From positions 1 to 55,579 of the forward strand of contig PGXM01000011.1 of assembly GCA_002839155.1 (NCBI GenBank): 55,579 nucleotides of DNA. The letters are read 5' to 3'. Below the pieces are notes generated by a model that made no database searches, was not told where the DNA came from, and saw only the letters and a list, made by a program, of their open reading frames with translations. This DNA comes from Tenericutes bacterium HGW-Tenericutes-1 (lineage in GTDB: Bacteria > Bacillota_I > Bacilli_A > Izemoplasmatales > Hujiaoplasmataceae). Below, piece after piece: positions 32,864 to 41,802 of the stretch. Both the position numbers and the translations under genes were made by a program. Each line of letters begins with the position of its first letter. Position 1 is the first letter of the stretch.

Positions 32864-33820
32864 TTAATCAAATAATAAGGATGAAAAAGATTGTAGGGGT
32901 TTTTTAAAGTTTTCTCCTGAATGACTCACTTTATCAATGTAACTCTCTTTATCAAAATGAATCCCGATGAAATTTTTCATTTGATGATGAATTTCACCAT
33001 CAAAATAGATAAAGTCTTCAATTAAACCGCTATCAACTTTGATATGTATCATGTATTGCTTCATCGCTTTCTTAATTTCGAAAGCGGGCGATTCACCATA
33101 ATTCCAATCCCAAGTTTGATATTTGGTTTCCATAAGGAGATTAATAGCTTCTAAATCTATGTCATTCAAAAATAATGCTTTGGCCAAAGGTTGATCGGTC
33201 TTTAACCAAAATTTTAGCAAATATTCTTTAAAATCGTCAATTGACATCGGTGTTTCTAGCGCATTTAGAATATTGGTTACATTTGAACGGTTTGACTTAA
33301 CACCAAAGGATTCAATGTCGTGCGTTGTTTTTTTGATAATATGATTTAATTGATCTAGATTTGATGAGAATAAGAGCGTTCCATGATGTAACATCCGATT
33401 TTGGTGATAGCTTTGTGCATTCCCACTGATTTTTAATTCGTTGATACAGATGTCACTTTTACCAGAAAAAGTCGCATTTATCCCAAGTTCTTTGAGGCAA
33501 TCAACCACAGGTTGTGTAAAATACTTATAATTACTTATCGCATCCTTATACTGATTCGTCATGACAGAAAAATTTAAATTCCCTAAATCATGAAATACCG
33601 TTCCGCCACCAGAAATTCTTCTGATGATAGGAATATGATGCAATGACGTATAATTTTGACATACTTCTTCAAAAATGTTTTGGTTTCGACCGATAATCAC
33701 CGAAGGCTCATTTATCCATAATAAAAGAATATCTTCTTCACTTTGAACATGTTTGAAGATATATTCTTCCCAAGCTAAGTTAAAATAAGGGTTCGTCGAT
33801 TGACTAAATATGGTTTTCAC
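32864..33820 (-). CDS. lplA: Lipoate-protein ligase
   Basis: 318 aa. Activates free lipoate with ATP and attaches it to E2 lipoyl domains. RRISGGGTVFHD (67-78), catalytic K130 in LKISGNAQ, and a C-terminal accessory domain are present, so it looks like full LplA. GTG start with GGAG 5-6 nt before. Convergent with the PDH operon; no lipA or lipB in the window. 8 nt downstream of the nucleoside phosphorylase gene, hence probably co-transcribed. Confidence 0.93.
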   Translation of the reverse strand: MKTIFSQSTNPYFNLAWEEYIFKHVQSEEDILLLWINEPSVIIGRNQNIFEEVCQNYTSLHHIPIIRRISGGGTVFHDLGNLNFSVMTNQYKDAISNYKYFTQPVVDCLKELGINATFSGKSDICINELKISGNAQSYHQNRMLHHGTLLFSSNLDQLNHIIKKTTHDIESFGVKSNRSNVTNILNALETPMSIDDFKEYLLKFWLKTDQPLAKALFLNDIDLEAINLLMETKYQTWDWNYGESPAFEIKKAMKQYMIHIKVDSGLIEDFIYFDGEIHHQMKNFIGIHFDKESYIDKVSHSGENFKKPLQSFSSLLFD

Positions 33821-33828
33821 TTATTCTC

Positions 33829-34641
33829 CTATATCGATAAAATTAATTGATAGACTAATTTGCCAAAATCGATTGAAATCTTTTTTGCCGCAACTAAAAC
33901 TTCTTCATGTGTTAATTTTTGAGGTAAGATTCCTGTCGCCATGTTCGTTAAACACGCAATCCCTAAAATCTCAATACCCGCATGAGATGCAACTAACGCC
34001 TCAGGCACTGTTGACATGCCAACTGCGTCCGCGCCTATTGTTCTTATCATTCTTATTTCAGCAGGGGTCTCATAGGTAGGTCCACTCCACCATGCATAAA
34101 CGCCTTGATTTAATCGAATTTTCAATTTTTTTGCGAAGATATTCGATTTCTCAATCAGACGTTTTGAATATATTTCAGAAGCATCTGGGAATCTTGGACC
34201 TATGGATTGATCATTGGGTCCGATTAACGGATTTGTCCCCGTTAAATTCAAATGATCAGTGATAATCATCATTTCCCCGGCGTTAAATTTTTGATTAACC
34301 GCACCACAAGCATTTGAAATAATGAGTGTTTTAATCCCTAAAGCAGCCATGACTGAAATGGGGAAAGTAACGTCTTTTAAGGGATACCCTTCATAGTAAT
34401 GATATCTTCCTTTCATCACTAAAAGACTTTTGCCTTCTAATTTTCCAAAGTAAAAAGCCCCTTGATGCCCTTCCGTCGTCGGTTTAATAAAATGCGGAAT
34501 ATCGGTGAATGATATCATCGCTAAATGTGTCATCTTATCTGTAATTCCATCTAATCCTGACCCTAATATAATCGCAATTGTGGGTTTTAAAGCGGTAATT
34601 GACTCTATTTTTGTAACTGCATCTTTTAATTTTTGATTCAT
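33829..34641 (-). CDS. punA: Purine-nucleoside phosphorylase (trimeric type)
   Basis: 270 aa from the ATG at 34641; an ATG at 34659 overlaps the RBS. Cleaves inosine/guanosine and deoxy forms with phosphate to base plus (deoxy)ribose 1-phosphate. Phosphate-binding IILGSGLDG, KGRYHYYEGY, SNACGAVN, and the base-site YAWWSGPTYETPAEIRM...DAVGMSTVPEA are conserved. Length normal for the family. Operon with lplA. Confidence 0.94.
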   Translation of the reverse strand: MNQKLKDAVTKIESITALKPTIAIILGSGLDGITDKMTHLAMISFTDIPHFIKPTTEGHQGAFYFGKLEGKSLLVMKGRYHYYEGYPLKDVTFPISVMAALGIKTLIISNACGAVNQKFNAGEMMIITDHLNLTGTNPLIGPNDQSIGPRFPDASEIYSKRLIEKSNIFAKKLKIRLNQGVYAWWSGPTYETPAEIRMIRTIGADAVGMSTVPEALVASHAGIEILGIACLTNMATGILPQKLTHEEVLVAAKKISIDFGKLVYQLILSI

Positions 34642-34734
34642 GATGGATAGACACCTCAATTCATGATATTATTATATCATTAAATCGACAATTTTGTGAT
34701 GATCTTCTACAGGATTTTAAAAGGAAGTGATTGA

Positions 34735-35214
34735 ATGCTACACCACTCATTTAACGCAATTTCAAATTCACAGTCAACCATTTTGATTCTTGGAAGTTTT
34801 CCTTCGGTGAAATCAAGAGAAAATAGTTTTTATTATATGCATCCACAAAATCGATTTTGGATTGTTTTGTCTGAAATTTATCAAGATGATTTTGTGAATG
34901 CCTCAATTGAAGAAAAACAGACCTTACTCAATTTTTACCATATCGCTCTTTATGATGTCATCGAATCTTGTGACATTACAAACTCTGAGGACTTATCCAT
35001 CAAAAATGTGATACCGACAGATATCGACCAATTACTTCAAAACACTCAGATTAAACATATCTTCTTAAATGGAAAAAAAGCAGTTCATTATTTTGAAAAG
35101 TATCATTCAAATTGTCGTATTCCTTACCATTACCTACCTTCAACTTCAGCGGCGAACGCAGCCTATACACTCCCCTTATTAATTAAGGCCTGGAAAGTCA
35201 TTAAAACGCATTAA
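34735..35214 (+). CDS. DNA-deoxyinosine (hypoxanthine-DNA) glycosylase, UDG superfamily
   Basis: 159 aa. LILGSFPSVKSRENSFYYMHPQNRFW and the C-terminal LPSTSAANAAY are characteristic of the family 6 (HDG) branch of uracil-DNA glycosylases, which removes deaminated adenine from DNA. The Asn in HPQNRFW is the expected catalytic residue. Divergent from the purine phosphorylase gene; the purine link is suggestive only. Confidence 0.9.
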   Translation: MLHHSFNAISNSQSTILILGSFPSVKSRENSFYYMHPQNRFWIVLSEIYQDDFVNASIEEKQTLLNFYHIALYDVIESCDITNSEDLSIKNVIPTDIDQLLQNTQIKHIFLNGKKAVHYFEKYHSNCRIPYHYLPSTSAANAAYTLPLLIKAWKVIKTH

Positions 35215-35215
35215 A

Positions 35216-35240
35216 AAAGCAGTTCAAGATGAACTGCTTT
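35216..35240. terminator. Bidirectional terminator between convergent genes
   Basis: AAAGCAGTTCA / TGAACTGCTTT hairpin, 3-nt loop, overlapping the end of the glycosylase gene region. Confidence 0.85.
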
Positions 35241-35244
35241 AATG

Positions 35245-36726
35245 TTATCTTTTTAAATCCTTATCCATGTACATTCTGTCTTCTGCTTGCCTATAAACTT
35301 CGTCAAAACTGACCTTTTGGGTTTTAATGGAGTGACCTAATGCAAATGAAATGCCTTTATCTTTAGCCTTCTCTTGAAGTTGTTTCATTTTTTCTCTAAT
35401 ATCCATTTCAGTACTGTTGCGAATTAAAATTAAAAATTCATCTCCCCCAATTCGAACCGTTAAATCGTTTGAATTACAGACTGTGACGATTAAATCCGCG
35501 GTATTTTTTATAAGCAAGTCTCCCGCTAAATGGCCCTTAGAATCATTGGTCATTTTTAAGTTATTCATGTCGATGAAGATAACCCCCAACGGATAATCTT
35601 CTGGTTTTAAATTCGCGATATAATCTTCTAAATAATGCCGATTATGGAGTCCTGTCATTTGGTCATGGACACTCAAATACTCAATATGCGATTGGTTCTT
35701 TTTTAATGTCTCTAAAACTCGATGATTTTCTGAAACATCAATAAAGGTAAAGAGTGATCCAATCGAATACCCAAACGAGTCTTTTATTAAACTTAGATGC
35801 GTCTGGAAATACTTTCCTTGAAATTCAAAACTATCTAGATGTTCAACGCCTTTTATTTTACCGATTTCAGGCACAAAATTGATGATTTCATCCAATGGAT
35901 AATTCAAATATTGTTTTAAAAACGGAAAACTTTTAAGGGCATAAGGATTGACATCAATTAAATAATTATTATAATCAAAGACTAAAATCCCTTGATTGGC
36001 GACATCAAAAAATATATCATTCGCAATTGGTTTAATGGATATCAAATATCGATTAAACAAAACTGTTCCAAAAATAACAATCGAAATCGGCATAAACACT
36101 GCGGCAAATAAAATCCCCATCGTCATTTCAGGAAACAACCCTAATAATATACCAACCCATGGCCAGATAGAGGCAAAAACTAATCGGTTCGCAACCTTTT
36201 TCGCGCCAAGAGAACATTTTAATGAATATAAGAAATAAACAATCGTCGCATATAAAATCATACCCATCGCATAGATCATTTGCACATAGAACCAAAATCC
36301 TTTTTGAAGTTCGAGAGCATGATTAAACAAACCTTCAACCATCGTAGCTGATGTATAATACCAAGAGTGTAAACTTGAAGTATGAACTAAAATAAATGTA
36401 ATGATGGGTATAATCCAAACTAAGACATTAAATCCTTTAAATGGAATTTTATATCGCGTAAATCGAAAAGAAACATAAAGCCAAATCGTTGGAATAAATG
36501 GCAAAGCGAGATATTGAGCATGATTCCAAAAGAGTAATTCTTCTAAAGTATCACTGTTTAATTCAAATAGGTAACTAAACAAAGAAAGTGTCAATAAAAA
36601 GCCAAGAATAAAAATTGTTTTCGCGATGATTGACTTACGGTTAATAAAGGCATACATTGTAAAAAATGCTCCCAAAATGCCAGCAATAAAAAAATAGATT
36701 GTTAATATTATAAGAACAACATTCAC
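35245..36726 (-). CDS. Diguanylate cyclase with seven-helix N-terminal sensor and PAS
   Basis: 493 aa. Seven or so membrane helices fill the first ~225 residues, like the 7TM N-terminal domain of some histidine kinases; then a PAS-like domain (~232-330) and a GGDEF domain with an intact signature RIGGDEF (427-431). The RxxD inhibitory site is absent (NSND at that place). Should make c-di-GMP from GTP. GTG start, 6 nt after GGAGGTG (36733-36739); an ATG 4 nt upstream is out of frame. Confidence 0.88.
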   Translation of the reverse strand: MNVVLIILTIYFFIAGILGAFFTMYAFINRKSIIAKTIFILGFLLTLSLFSYLFELNSDTLEELLFWNHAQYLALPFIPTIWLYVSFRFTRYKIPFKGFNVLVWIIPIITFILVHTSSLHSWYYTSATMVEGLFNHALELQKGFWFYVQMIYAMGMILYATIVYFLYSLKCSLGAKKVANRLVFASIWPWVGILLGLFPEMTMGILFAAVFMPISIVIFGTVLFNRYLISIKPIANDIFFDVANQGILVFDYNNYLIDVNPYALKSFPFLKQYLNYPLDEIINFVPEIGKIKGVEHLDSFEFQGKYFQTHLSLIKDSFGYSIGSLFTFIDVSENHRVLETLKKNQSHIEYLSVHDQMTGLHNRHYLEDYIANLKPEDYPLGVIFIDMNNLKMTNDSKGHLAGDLLIKNTADLIVTVCNSNDLTVRIGGDEFLILIRNSTEMDIREKMKQLQEKAKDKGISFALGHSIKTQKVSFDEVYRQAEDRMYMDKDLKR

Positions 36727-36924
36727 TCATATCACCTCCGCAGCCAAAAGAAGTTTCGTCGAAATTCTATTTCATAAGATCAAAATAACCTTCATTTCAA
36801 AAAAGATTATACCATATAATATTTGAATGAAGTAATGGTTTTTTCAAATTATCAAAGGATGCTTCATAATAAAATTGCATAATCATAAAATAGTTCAATT
36901 ATTGATATAAATAGAGTTAATCAA

Positions 36925-36953
36925 TTGAAAATTTGATTGTTTTATGGTATAAA
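36925..36953 (+). promoter_or_regulatory. Promoter of the hemerythrin-type diguanylate cyclase
   Basis: TTGAAA (36925-36930), 17-bp spacer, TATAAA (36948-36953). The RBS AGGAG and ATG at 36993 follow. Confidence 0.6.
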
Positions 36954-36992
36954 CGATATCGATATTTATTAAAAATATGTTAGGAGTCTACC

Positions 36993-38567
36993 ATGGATAA
37001 CCGAACCTTATTAACTGCACTAGGTATTATCTCAATAAGCTATTCTTTTTTATTTGCATTATTAAGCCTAAAACGAAAAGAAAAGTCATTCTTAGTTTTT
37101 TCTATCGGCTACTTCTTCGCTGTTTTTTTAGCGATATTAACGTATTATCAAGGTATTTGGCATCCAATCTTTAGTGTTGTCTTACTCAACATGTCTTACT
37201 TCGTCTTTTTATTTCTGTTATCAGCTGGATTTAAACTCATTTATAATCTTCCATTCTTAAGAAAACGAACTATTGTATATTTTGTTATGTTCCTCATCAT
37301 CTTTATCATTTTCACTTTTGTCTTTCCGCATTATAGTATCAGAATGATTATTAGTTCGCTTATGGCACTGTTGGTGATTTATGATAATTATTTTGATTTA
37401 TCAATTGTTCTCAAAAAAGAAAATGCCAAATACCTCATAGTAGCTAAATCAGTTGTAGGAATTTATCTTATCATAACGATAGCAAGAATTATATTCGCAA
37501 TCACAACCTTTAAATCTGAAGGATTGTTAATTGAAGATAGTTTATTTACCACGGTAACGAATATGTTTATCTTCATTAGTATTAATATTTGGTCGATGAT
37601 GATCTTATCTGCCGATTATGCAAAACTACAAAGCATGTTAGAACACCAAAATGATGAATTAAAACGGCTTGCTTTAAAAGACTCGCTCACAGGACTTTAT
37701 AACCGTCATTTTTTAGAACAAGAAATCGATAAATATACGCAAATTGCTAAAGTTTATAATCAACCGCTTTCCTTTATTATTTTTGACCTCGATAATTTTA
37801 AAATTGTGAATGATGTCTATGGACATGACTACGGCGATGAAGTCTTAATTAAGCTCGCAGAAGTAACTCGAAATTCAATCAGAACTTCTGATATAGCTTA
37901 TAGATGGGGTGGCGAAGAGTTTTTAATTGTTTTACCAAACACGGAAGTAAACACCGCAAATGAAGTCGCTGAAAAATTAAGAATTGATGTCAAAGAAGCT
38001 TTTAACGAAAAAGCAGGTCAAGTCACCATCAGTTTAGGAGTATCGGAATATAAAGCAACGGATTCATCTCAAAGCTGGTTTAGAAGAGCCGATTACGGCC
38101 TTAGCCAAGCTAAAAAATCGGGTAAAGACAAAGTTGTCGTTTGGCCAACACACCAACCGCTTCCTCTTGCTTTTGCGACCGTTGATTGGCAAGAATCATG
38201 GAATTCAGGTCATCTGGAAATTGACAAACAACATAAAGAATTACTTAATCTATCCAATGAACTTGCTCATATCGCTTTAGAAAGAGAAAATATTGAAAAA
38301 GTTCTCAATCAACTTCAAACTATCATGGCCCACGTCATTACCCACTTTCATTATGAAGAATCCGTCTTATTTGAAGTGGGTTATGATCAATATGAAATTC
38401 ATAAAGCTGAACATAATGCTTTAATTGAACGTTTCCAAAAATTACTAGAAGATGCTAAAGCAAATAAAGTTAGCATTAAACAATGTTTCGATCAAATCGC
38501 AGGCACCTTGATTATTGGACATTTACTTCATTACGATAAATTATTTTTCTCACTATTCAATGAATAA
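36993..38567 (+). CDS. Membrane diguanylate cyclase with C-terminal bacteriohemerythrin domain
   Basis: 524 aa. About seven membrane helices (1-205), a GGDEF domain with active GGEEF (306-310) and an intact product-inhibition site RTSD (297-300), then a hemerythrin domain (~395-524). All usual di-iron ligands are visible: H414, H447/H451, E455, H470, H474, H510 and D515. A similar cytoplasmic fusion in Vibrio (Bhr-DGC) changes cyclase activity with oxygen and iron redox state, so an oxygen-responsive c-di-GMP synthase is likely. Divergent from the other cyclase. Confidence 0.93.
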   Translation: MDNRTLLTALGIISISYSFLFALLSLKRKEKSFLVFSIGYFFAVFLAILTYYQGIWHPIFSVVLLNMSYFVFLFLLSAGFKLIYNLPFLRKRTIVYFVMFLIIFIIFTFVFPHYSIRMIISSLMALLVIYDNYFDLSIVLKKENAKYLIVAKSVVGIYLIITIARIIFAITTFKSEGLLIEDSLFTTVTNMFIFISINIWSMMILSADYAKLQSMLEHQNDELKRLALKDSLTGLYNRHFLEQEIDKYTQIAKVYNQPLSFIIFDLDNFKIVNDVYGHDYGDEVLIKLAEVTRNSIRTSDIAYRWGGEEFLIVLPNTEVNTANEVAEKLRIDVKEAFNEKAGQVTISLGVSEYKATDSSQSWFRRADYGLSQAKKSGKDKVVVWPTHQPLPLAFATVDWQESWNSGHLEIDKQHKELLNLSNELAHIALERENIEKVLNQLQTIMAHVITHFHYEESVLFEVGYDQYEIHKAEHNALIERFQKLLEDAKANKVSIKQCFDQIAGTLIIGHLLHYDKLFFSLFNE

Positions 38568-38571
38568 TTTA

Positions 38572-38602
38572 AAAAGAGCTGACAAAATTTGTCAGCTCTT
38601 TT
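38572..38602. terminator. Bidirectional terminator between convergent genes
   Basis: A near-perfect 15-bp palindrome (AAAAGAGCTGACAAA / TTTGTCAGCTCTTTT) between the cyclase and MATE genes. Confidence 0.9.
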
Positions 38603-38603
38603 C

Positions 38604-39986
38604 TTAAGTCTTTACGATAACTTTTTCTTCATTTTTAGCTAAATTTTTAATCCAATAACCTTTACGATATCGTGACAAACCAAATAATCCTTTAGGAATA
38701 TCCGTTACTTGTACTAATAAAAACATGATTGTCACGGGCCAATTTGTAAATCTTGACATGACAAATGCAATAGGAACTGCCACGACCCACATATACACTG
38801 AATCCATGAGTAAAGTCGATTTTGTATCTCCGCCTGATCGTAACGTAAAATAGAGTGCCACATTAAAAGAATATACTGGGATAAATAAAGCATTCACCCT
38901 TATATTAAACTGTGCAATTCGTTTCGTCTCTTCTGCGACTTTATAGATATCTAAGACAAAGAAACTTAAGATAAACAATAAAACTCCCATGCAAGCGGCG
39001 AAGAATACCGCAAATGCAATCAATTTTCTGGCGTTTTCTTTTGCTTCTTCTAACTCATTTCTCCCTAAAGTGTTTCCAACTAATACTGCAATCCCCGTCG
39101 CAACTCCGCCAAATGTCACAAAGACTAATTGAGAAATCGCTCCTGTTATGTTTTGTGCCGCAAAAGCATACTCGCCGCGCATGGAATAAGCTTGCATAAA
39201 CATCGTTTGACCCGAAGACCATAAGGCTTCGTTTAACATCAACGGTAAAGCCATCGCAAAAATGGAGGTTAATACTTTTTTATCAATCTTTAAAACATCT
39301 TTTAATTTAGTATCAAAGGCAATGCCTTTTCTTTTTAACAACACAAGTGATAGAACAAACTCTAATGTTCTCGCAATGACTGTTGCATAAGCCGCACCAA
39401 TAATACCTAGTTTTGGAAAACCAAATAAGCCAAAGATTAATAACGCATTCAATACCGTATTGGTGATGATGGCAGCTATCGAGATAAACATCAAGGGTTT
39501 TGTGATCCCCATATCTCTGAATGTATTAACAATCGCAATCGTTAGTACCCAAGGTAATATCCCAAACCGAATGATTTTTAAATAATCCATTGCATTTTCA
39601 ATGGTCACTGGATTCGTTGTAAAAAAACCAATTAATGTTCTTCCAAAAACGGTGAAGATGATAAATGATACAAAAAAGACCGTTAACGCCGTCATAATTT
39701 TAAAACGAAACGTCTGTTTTAATTTATCAAAGTCTTTTGAACCAAAATACTGAGCGCTATAGATACCCGCTCCACCAATCGCCCCAAAAGTAATGAGCAT
39801 CATCACGAAATAGAGTTGATTGACCGTTGATACGGATACAATCGCAGATTCTTCTAAAGAACCAACCATGACATTGTCAACGAGTTGTACAGAAGAGGTA
39901 ATCAACTGTTGAGCAACAATCGGAAGTGCGACTGTAAAAAGTGATTTATAAAATTTTTTATCGCCGACTAAACTTCTTAAATTCAT
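38604..39986 (-). CDS. MATE-family multidrug/organic cation exporter
   Basis: 460 aa, twelve membrane helices in two halves. The N-terminal ALPIVAQQLITSSVQLVDNVMVG and the matching ALPLMLNEALWSSGQTMFMQAY in the second half are the MATE repeat signatures. Exports drugs or metabolites using a Na+ or H+ gradient; substrate unknown. RBS GAGGT. Confidence 0.93.
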   Translation of the reverse strand: MNLRSLVGDKKFYKSLFTVALPIVAQQLITSSVQLVDNVMVGSLEESAIVSVSTVNQLYFVMMLITFGAIGGAGIYSAQYFGSKDFDKLKQTFRFKIMTALTVFFVSFIIFTVFGRTLIGFFTTNPVTIENAMDYLKIIRFGILPWVLTIAIVNTFRDMGITKPLMFISIAAIITNTVLNALLIFGLFGFPKLGIIGAAYATVIARTLEFVLSLVLLKRKGIAFDTKLKDVLKIDKKVLTSIFAMALPLMLNEALWSSGQTMFMQAYSMRGEYAFAAQNITGAISQLVFVTFGGVATGIAVLVGNTLGRNELEEAKENARKLIAFAVFFAACMGVLLFILSFFVLDIYKVAEETKRIAQFNIRVNALFIPVYSFNVALYFTLRSGGDTKSTLLMDSVYMWVVAVPIAFVMSRFTNWPVTIMFLLVQVTDIPKGLFGLSRYRKGYWIKNLAKNEEKVIVKT

Positions 39987-40150
39987 GGTATTACCTCTAT
40001 TTCTAAATCAATTACGTTACTATTTTACACGGTTTTTATGACTTACGCAAACATTATCGAACAAATATTAAATTCATTTATTAGGTTTTGATATAGCGGT
40101 TTTATGAACTCTTTGATATAATGATTTTTGTCAATATAAAGGAGTCTTCT

Positions 40151-41761
40151 ATGAATAAAACAAATCCTAATTATCCCTATGCATCTAAAAGATCCGTCCT
40201 ATACGCTAAAAACGGCATGGTCGCGACTTCACAACCTCTGGCAGCGATGGCGGGGCTTGAGATCTTAAAAAAAGGTGGGAACGCCATCGATAGTGCCATC
40301 GCAACCGCTGCTTGTCTCACAGTCGTTGAACCAACATCGAATGGAATCGGCGGTGACGCTTTTGCGCTTGTATGGTTTCAAGACAAACTTCATGGATTGA
40401 ATTCAAGTGGCTACGCTCCTCAACTGATGTCGATTGATGCCTTACAATCAAGAGGATTCAATTCAATCCCTAAATATGGTTTATTACCGGTTACTGTTCC
40501 AGGGATTCCTGCCGCATGGGCAGCGCTCAATCAAAAATTTGGAAAATTATCGTTAATCGAATGTTTAAGACCCGCAATTGCTTATGCGAAAGAGGGTTAT
40601 CCTGTGAGTGAGCATGTGGCTAAACATTGGCAAAACGCTTATGACATCTATAAAAAACATTTATCTGGAGAAGAGTTTAACGAATGGTTTGAAACTTTTA
40701 CTTTCAATTCAAAAGCACCAAATACGGGCGATATTGTCAAGTTGCCTCATCATGCTAAAACCTTAGAATTGATTGGTGTATCAAACTCAAAAGCATTTTA
40801 TGAAGGTGAACTCGCAGAATTAATAGATGCCTATTCTATCAAATATAACGGCTTCATTCGTAAAAGTGATTTGATTAGTTATCAACCATTATGGGTTGAT
40901 CCGATTTCAGTCAATTATAAAGGATACGATATATGTGAAATCCCTCCTAACGGGCAAGGAATGGTCGCTTTACAAGCCTTAAACATCATGAATGGTTTTA
41001 ATTTTTCAGTGAAAGAAAATGAAGAAACGTATCATACGCAAATTGAAGCGATGAAACTTGCTTTTTCCGATGGCTTATCTCAAATCGCTGATATATTTCA
41101 CATGAATAAAAGCATTGTACAATTTTTATCAAGTGATTACGCTACATTAAGAAGAAAGGAAATATCGAATATTTGCAAAGAGCCACTTCCTTATGATTTT
41201 CAAGATGCCGGTACCGTCTATTTGTGTACCGCCGATAAAGAGGGTAATATGGTTTCCTTTATTCAAAGCAATTATATGGGATTTGGTTCAGGGATTGTTA
41301 TTCCAAATACTGGCATTGCTTTACATAACCGAGGTCTTAATTTTTCTTTAGAACTCAATCACCCTAATCTTTTAAAACCCCTAAAACGTCCTTATCACAC
41401 CATCATTCCCGGGTTTATCATGAAAGACAAACAAGCCATCGGTCCTTTTGGCGTGATGGGGGGATTTATGCAACCACAAGGGCATCTTCAAGTCATTATG
41501 AATTTGATTGATTTTAACATGAATCCGCAAGCGGCGATTGATGCACCGAGATGGCAATGGATGGAAGGAAAAAAGGTCATGGTTGAGCCAACTGTAGATA
41601 AATCAATCATTGAAGCGTTGATCAAACGCGGTCATGACATTCATATCGAGCATGAATTATCTCATTTCGGAAGAGGACAAATAATACTGAAAGATTTAAA
41701 GAGTGGTGTATATGCCGGTGCCTCTGAACCAAGGTGTGATGGTCATATCGCATTATATTAA
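40151..41761 (+). CDS. Gamma-glutamyltransferase-family protein (YwrD-like, cytoplasmic)
   Basis: 536 aa from the ATG at 40151 (AAAGGAG 7 nt before); an in-frame ATG at 40121 lies inside the -10 box TATAAT (40117-40122). Ntn-hydrolase family. Self-processing would expose the Thr in DAGTVYLCT (T355), and the MVSFIQSNYMGFGSG loop fits the oxyanion region. No signal peptide, unlike secreted GGT, so it resembles B. subtilis YwrD. May act on glutathione-like or gamma-glutamyl compounds. Confidence 0.9.
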   Translation: MNKTNPNYPYASKRSVLYAKNGMVATSQPLAAMAGLEILKKGGNAIDSAIATAACLTVVEPTSNGIGGDAFALVWFQDKLHGLNSSGYAPQLMSIDALQSRGFNSIPKYGLLPVTVPGIPAAWAALNQKFGKLSLIECLRPAIAYAKEGYPVSEHVAKHWQNAYDIYKKHLSGEEFNEWFETFTFNSKAPNTGDIVKLPHHAKTLELIGVSNSKAFYEGELAELIDAYSIKYNGFIRKSDLISYQPLWVDPISVNYKGYDICEIPPNGQGMVALQALNIMNGFNFSVKENEETYHTQIEAMKLAFSDGLSQIADIFHMNKSIVQFLSSDYATLRRKEISNICKEPLPYDFQDAGTVYLCTADKEGNMVSFIQSNYMGFGSGIVIPNTGIALHNRGLNFSLELNHPNLLKPLKRPYHTIIPGFIMKDKQAIGPFGVMGGFMQPQGHLQVIMNLIDFNMNPQAAIDAPRWQWMEGKKVMVEPTVDKSIIEALIKRGHDIHIEHELSHFGRGQIILKDLKSGVYAGASEPRCDGHIALY

Positions 41762-41789
41762 AAAAAACAGCTCTCAATTGAGAACTGTT
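41760..41789 (-). terminator. Terminator of the DEAD-box helicase gene
   Basis: AACAG-TCTCAA / TTGAGA-CTGTT hairpin with one mismatch. The T-run is on the minus strand only. Confidence 0.65.
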
Positions 41790-41802
41790 CATAATTTAAA
41801 TA

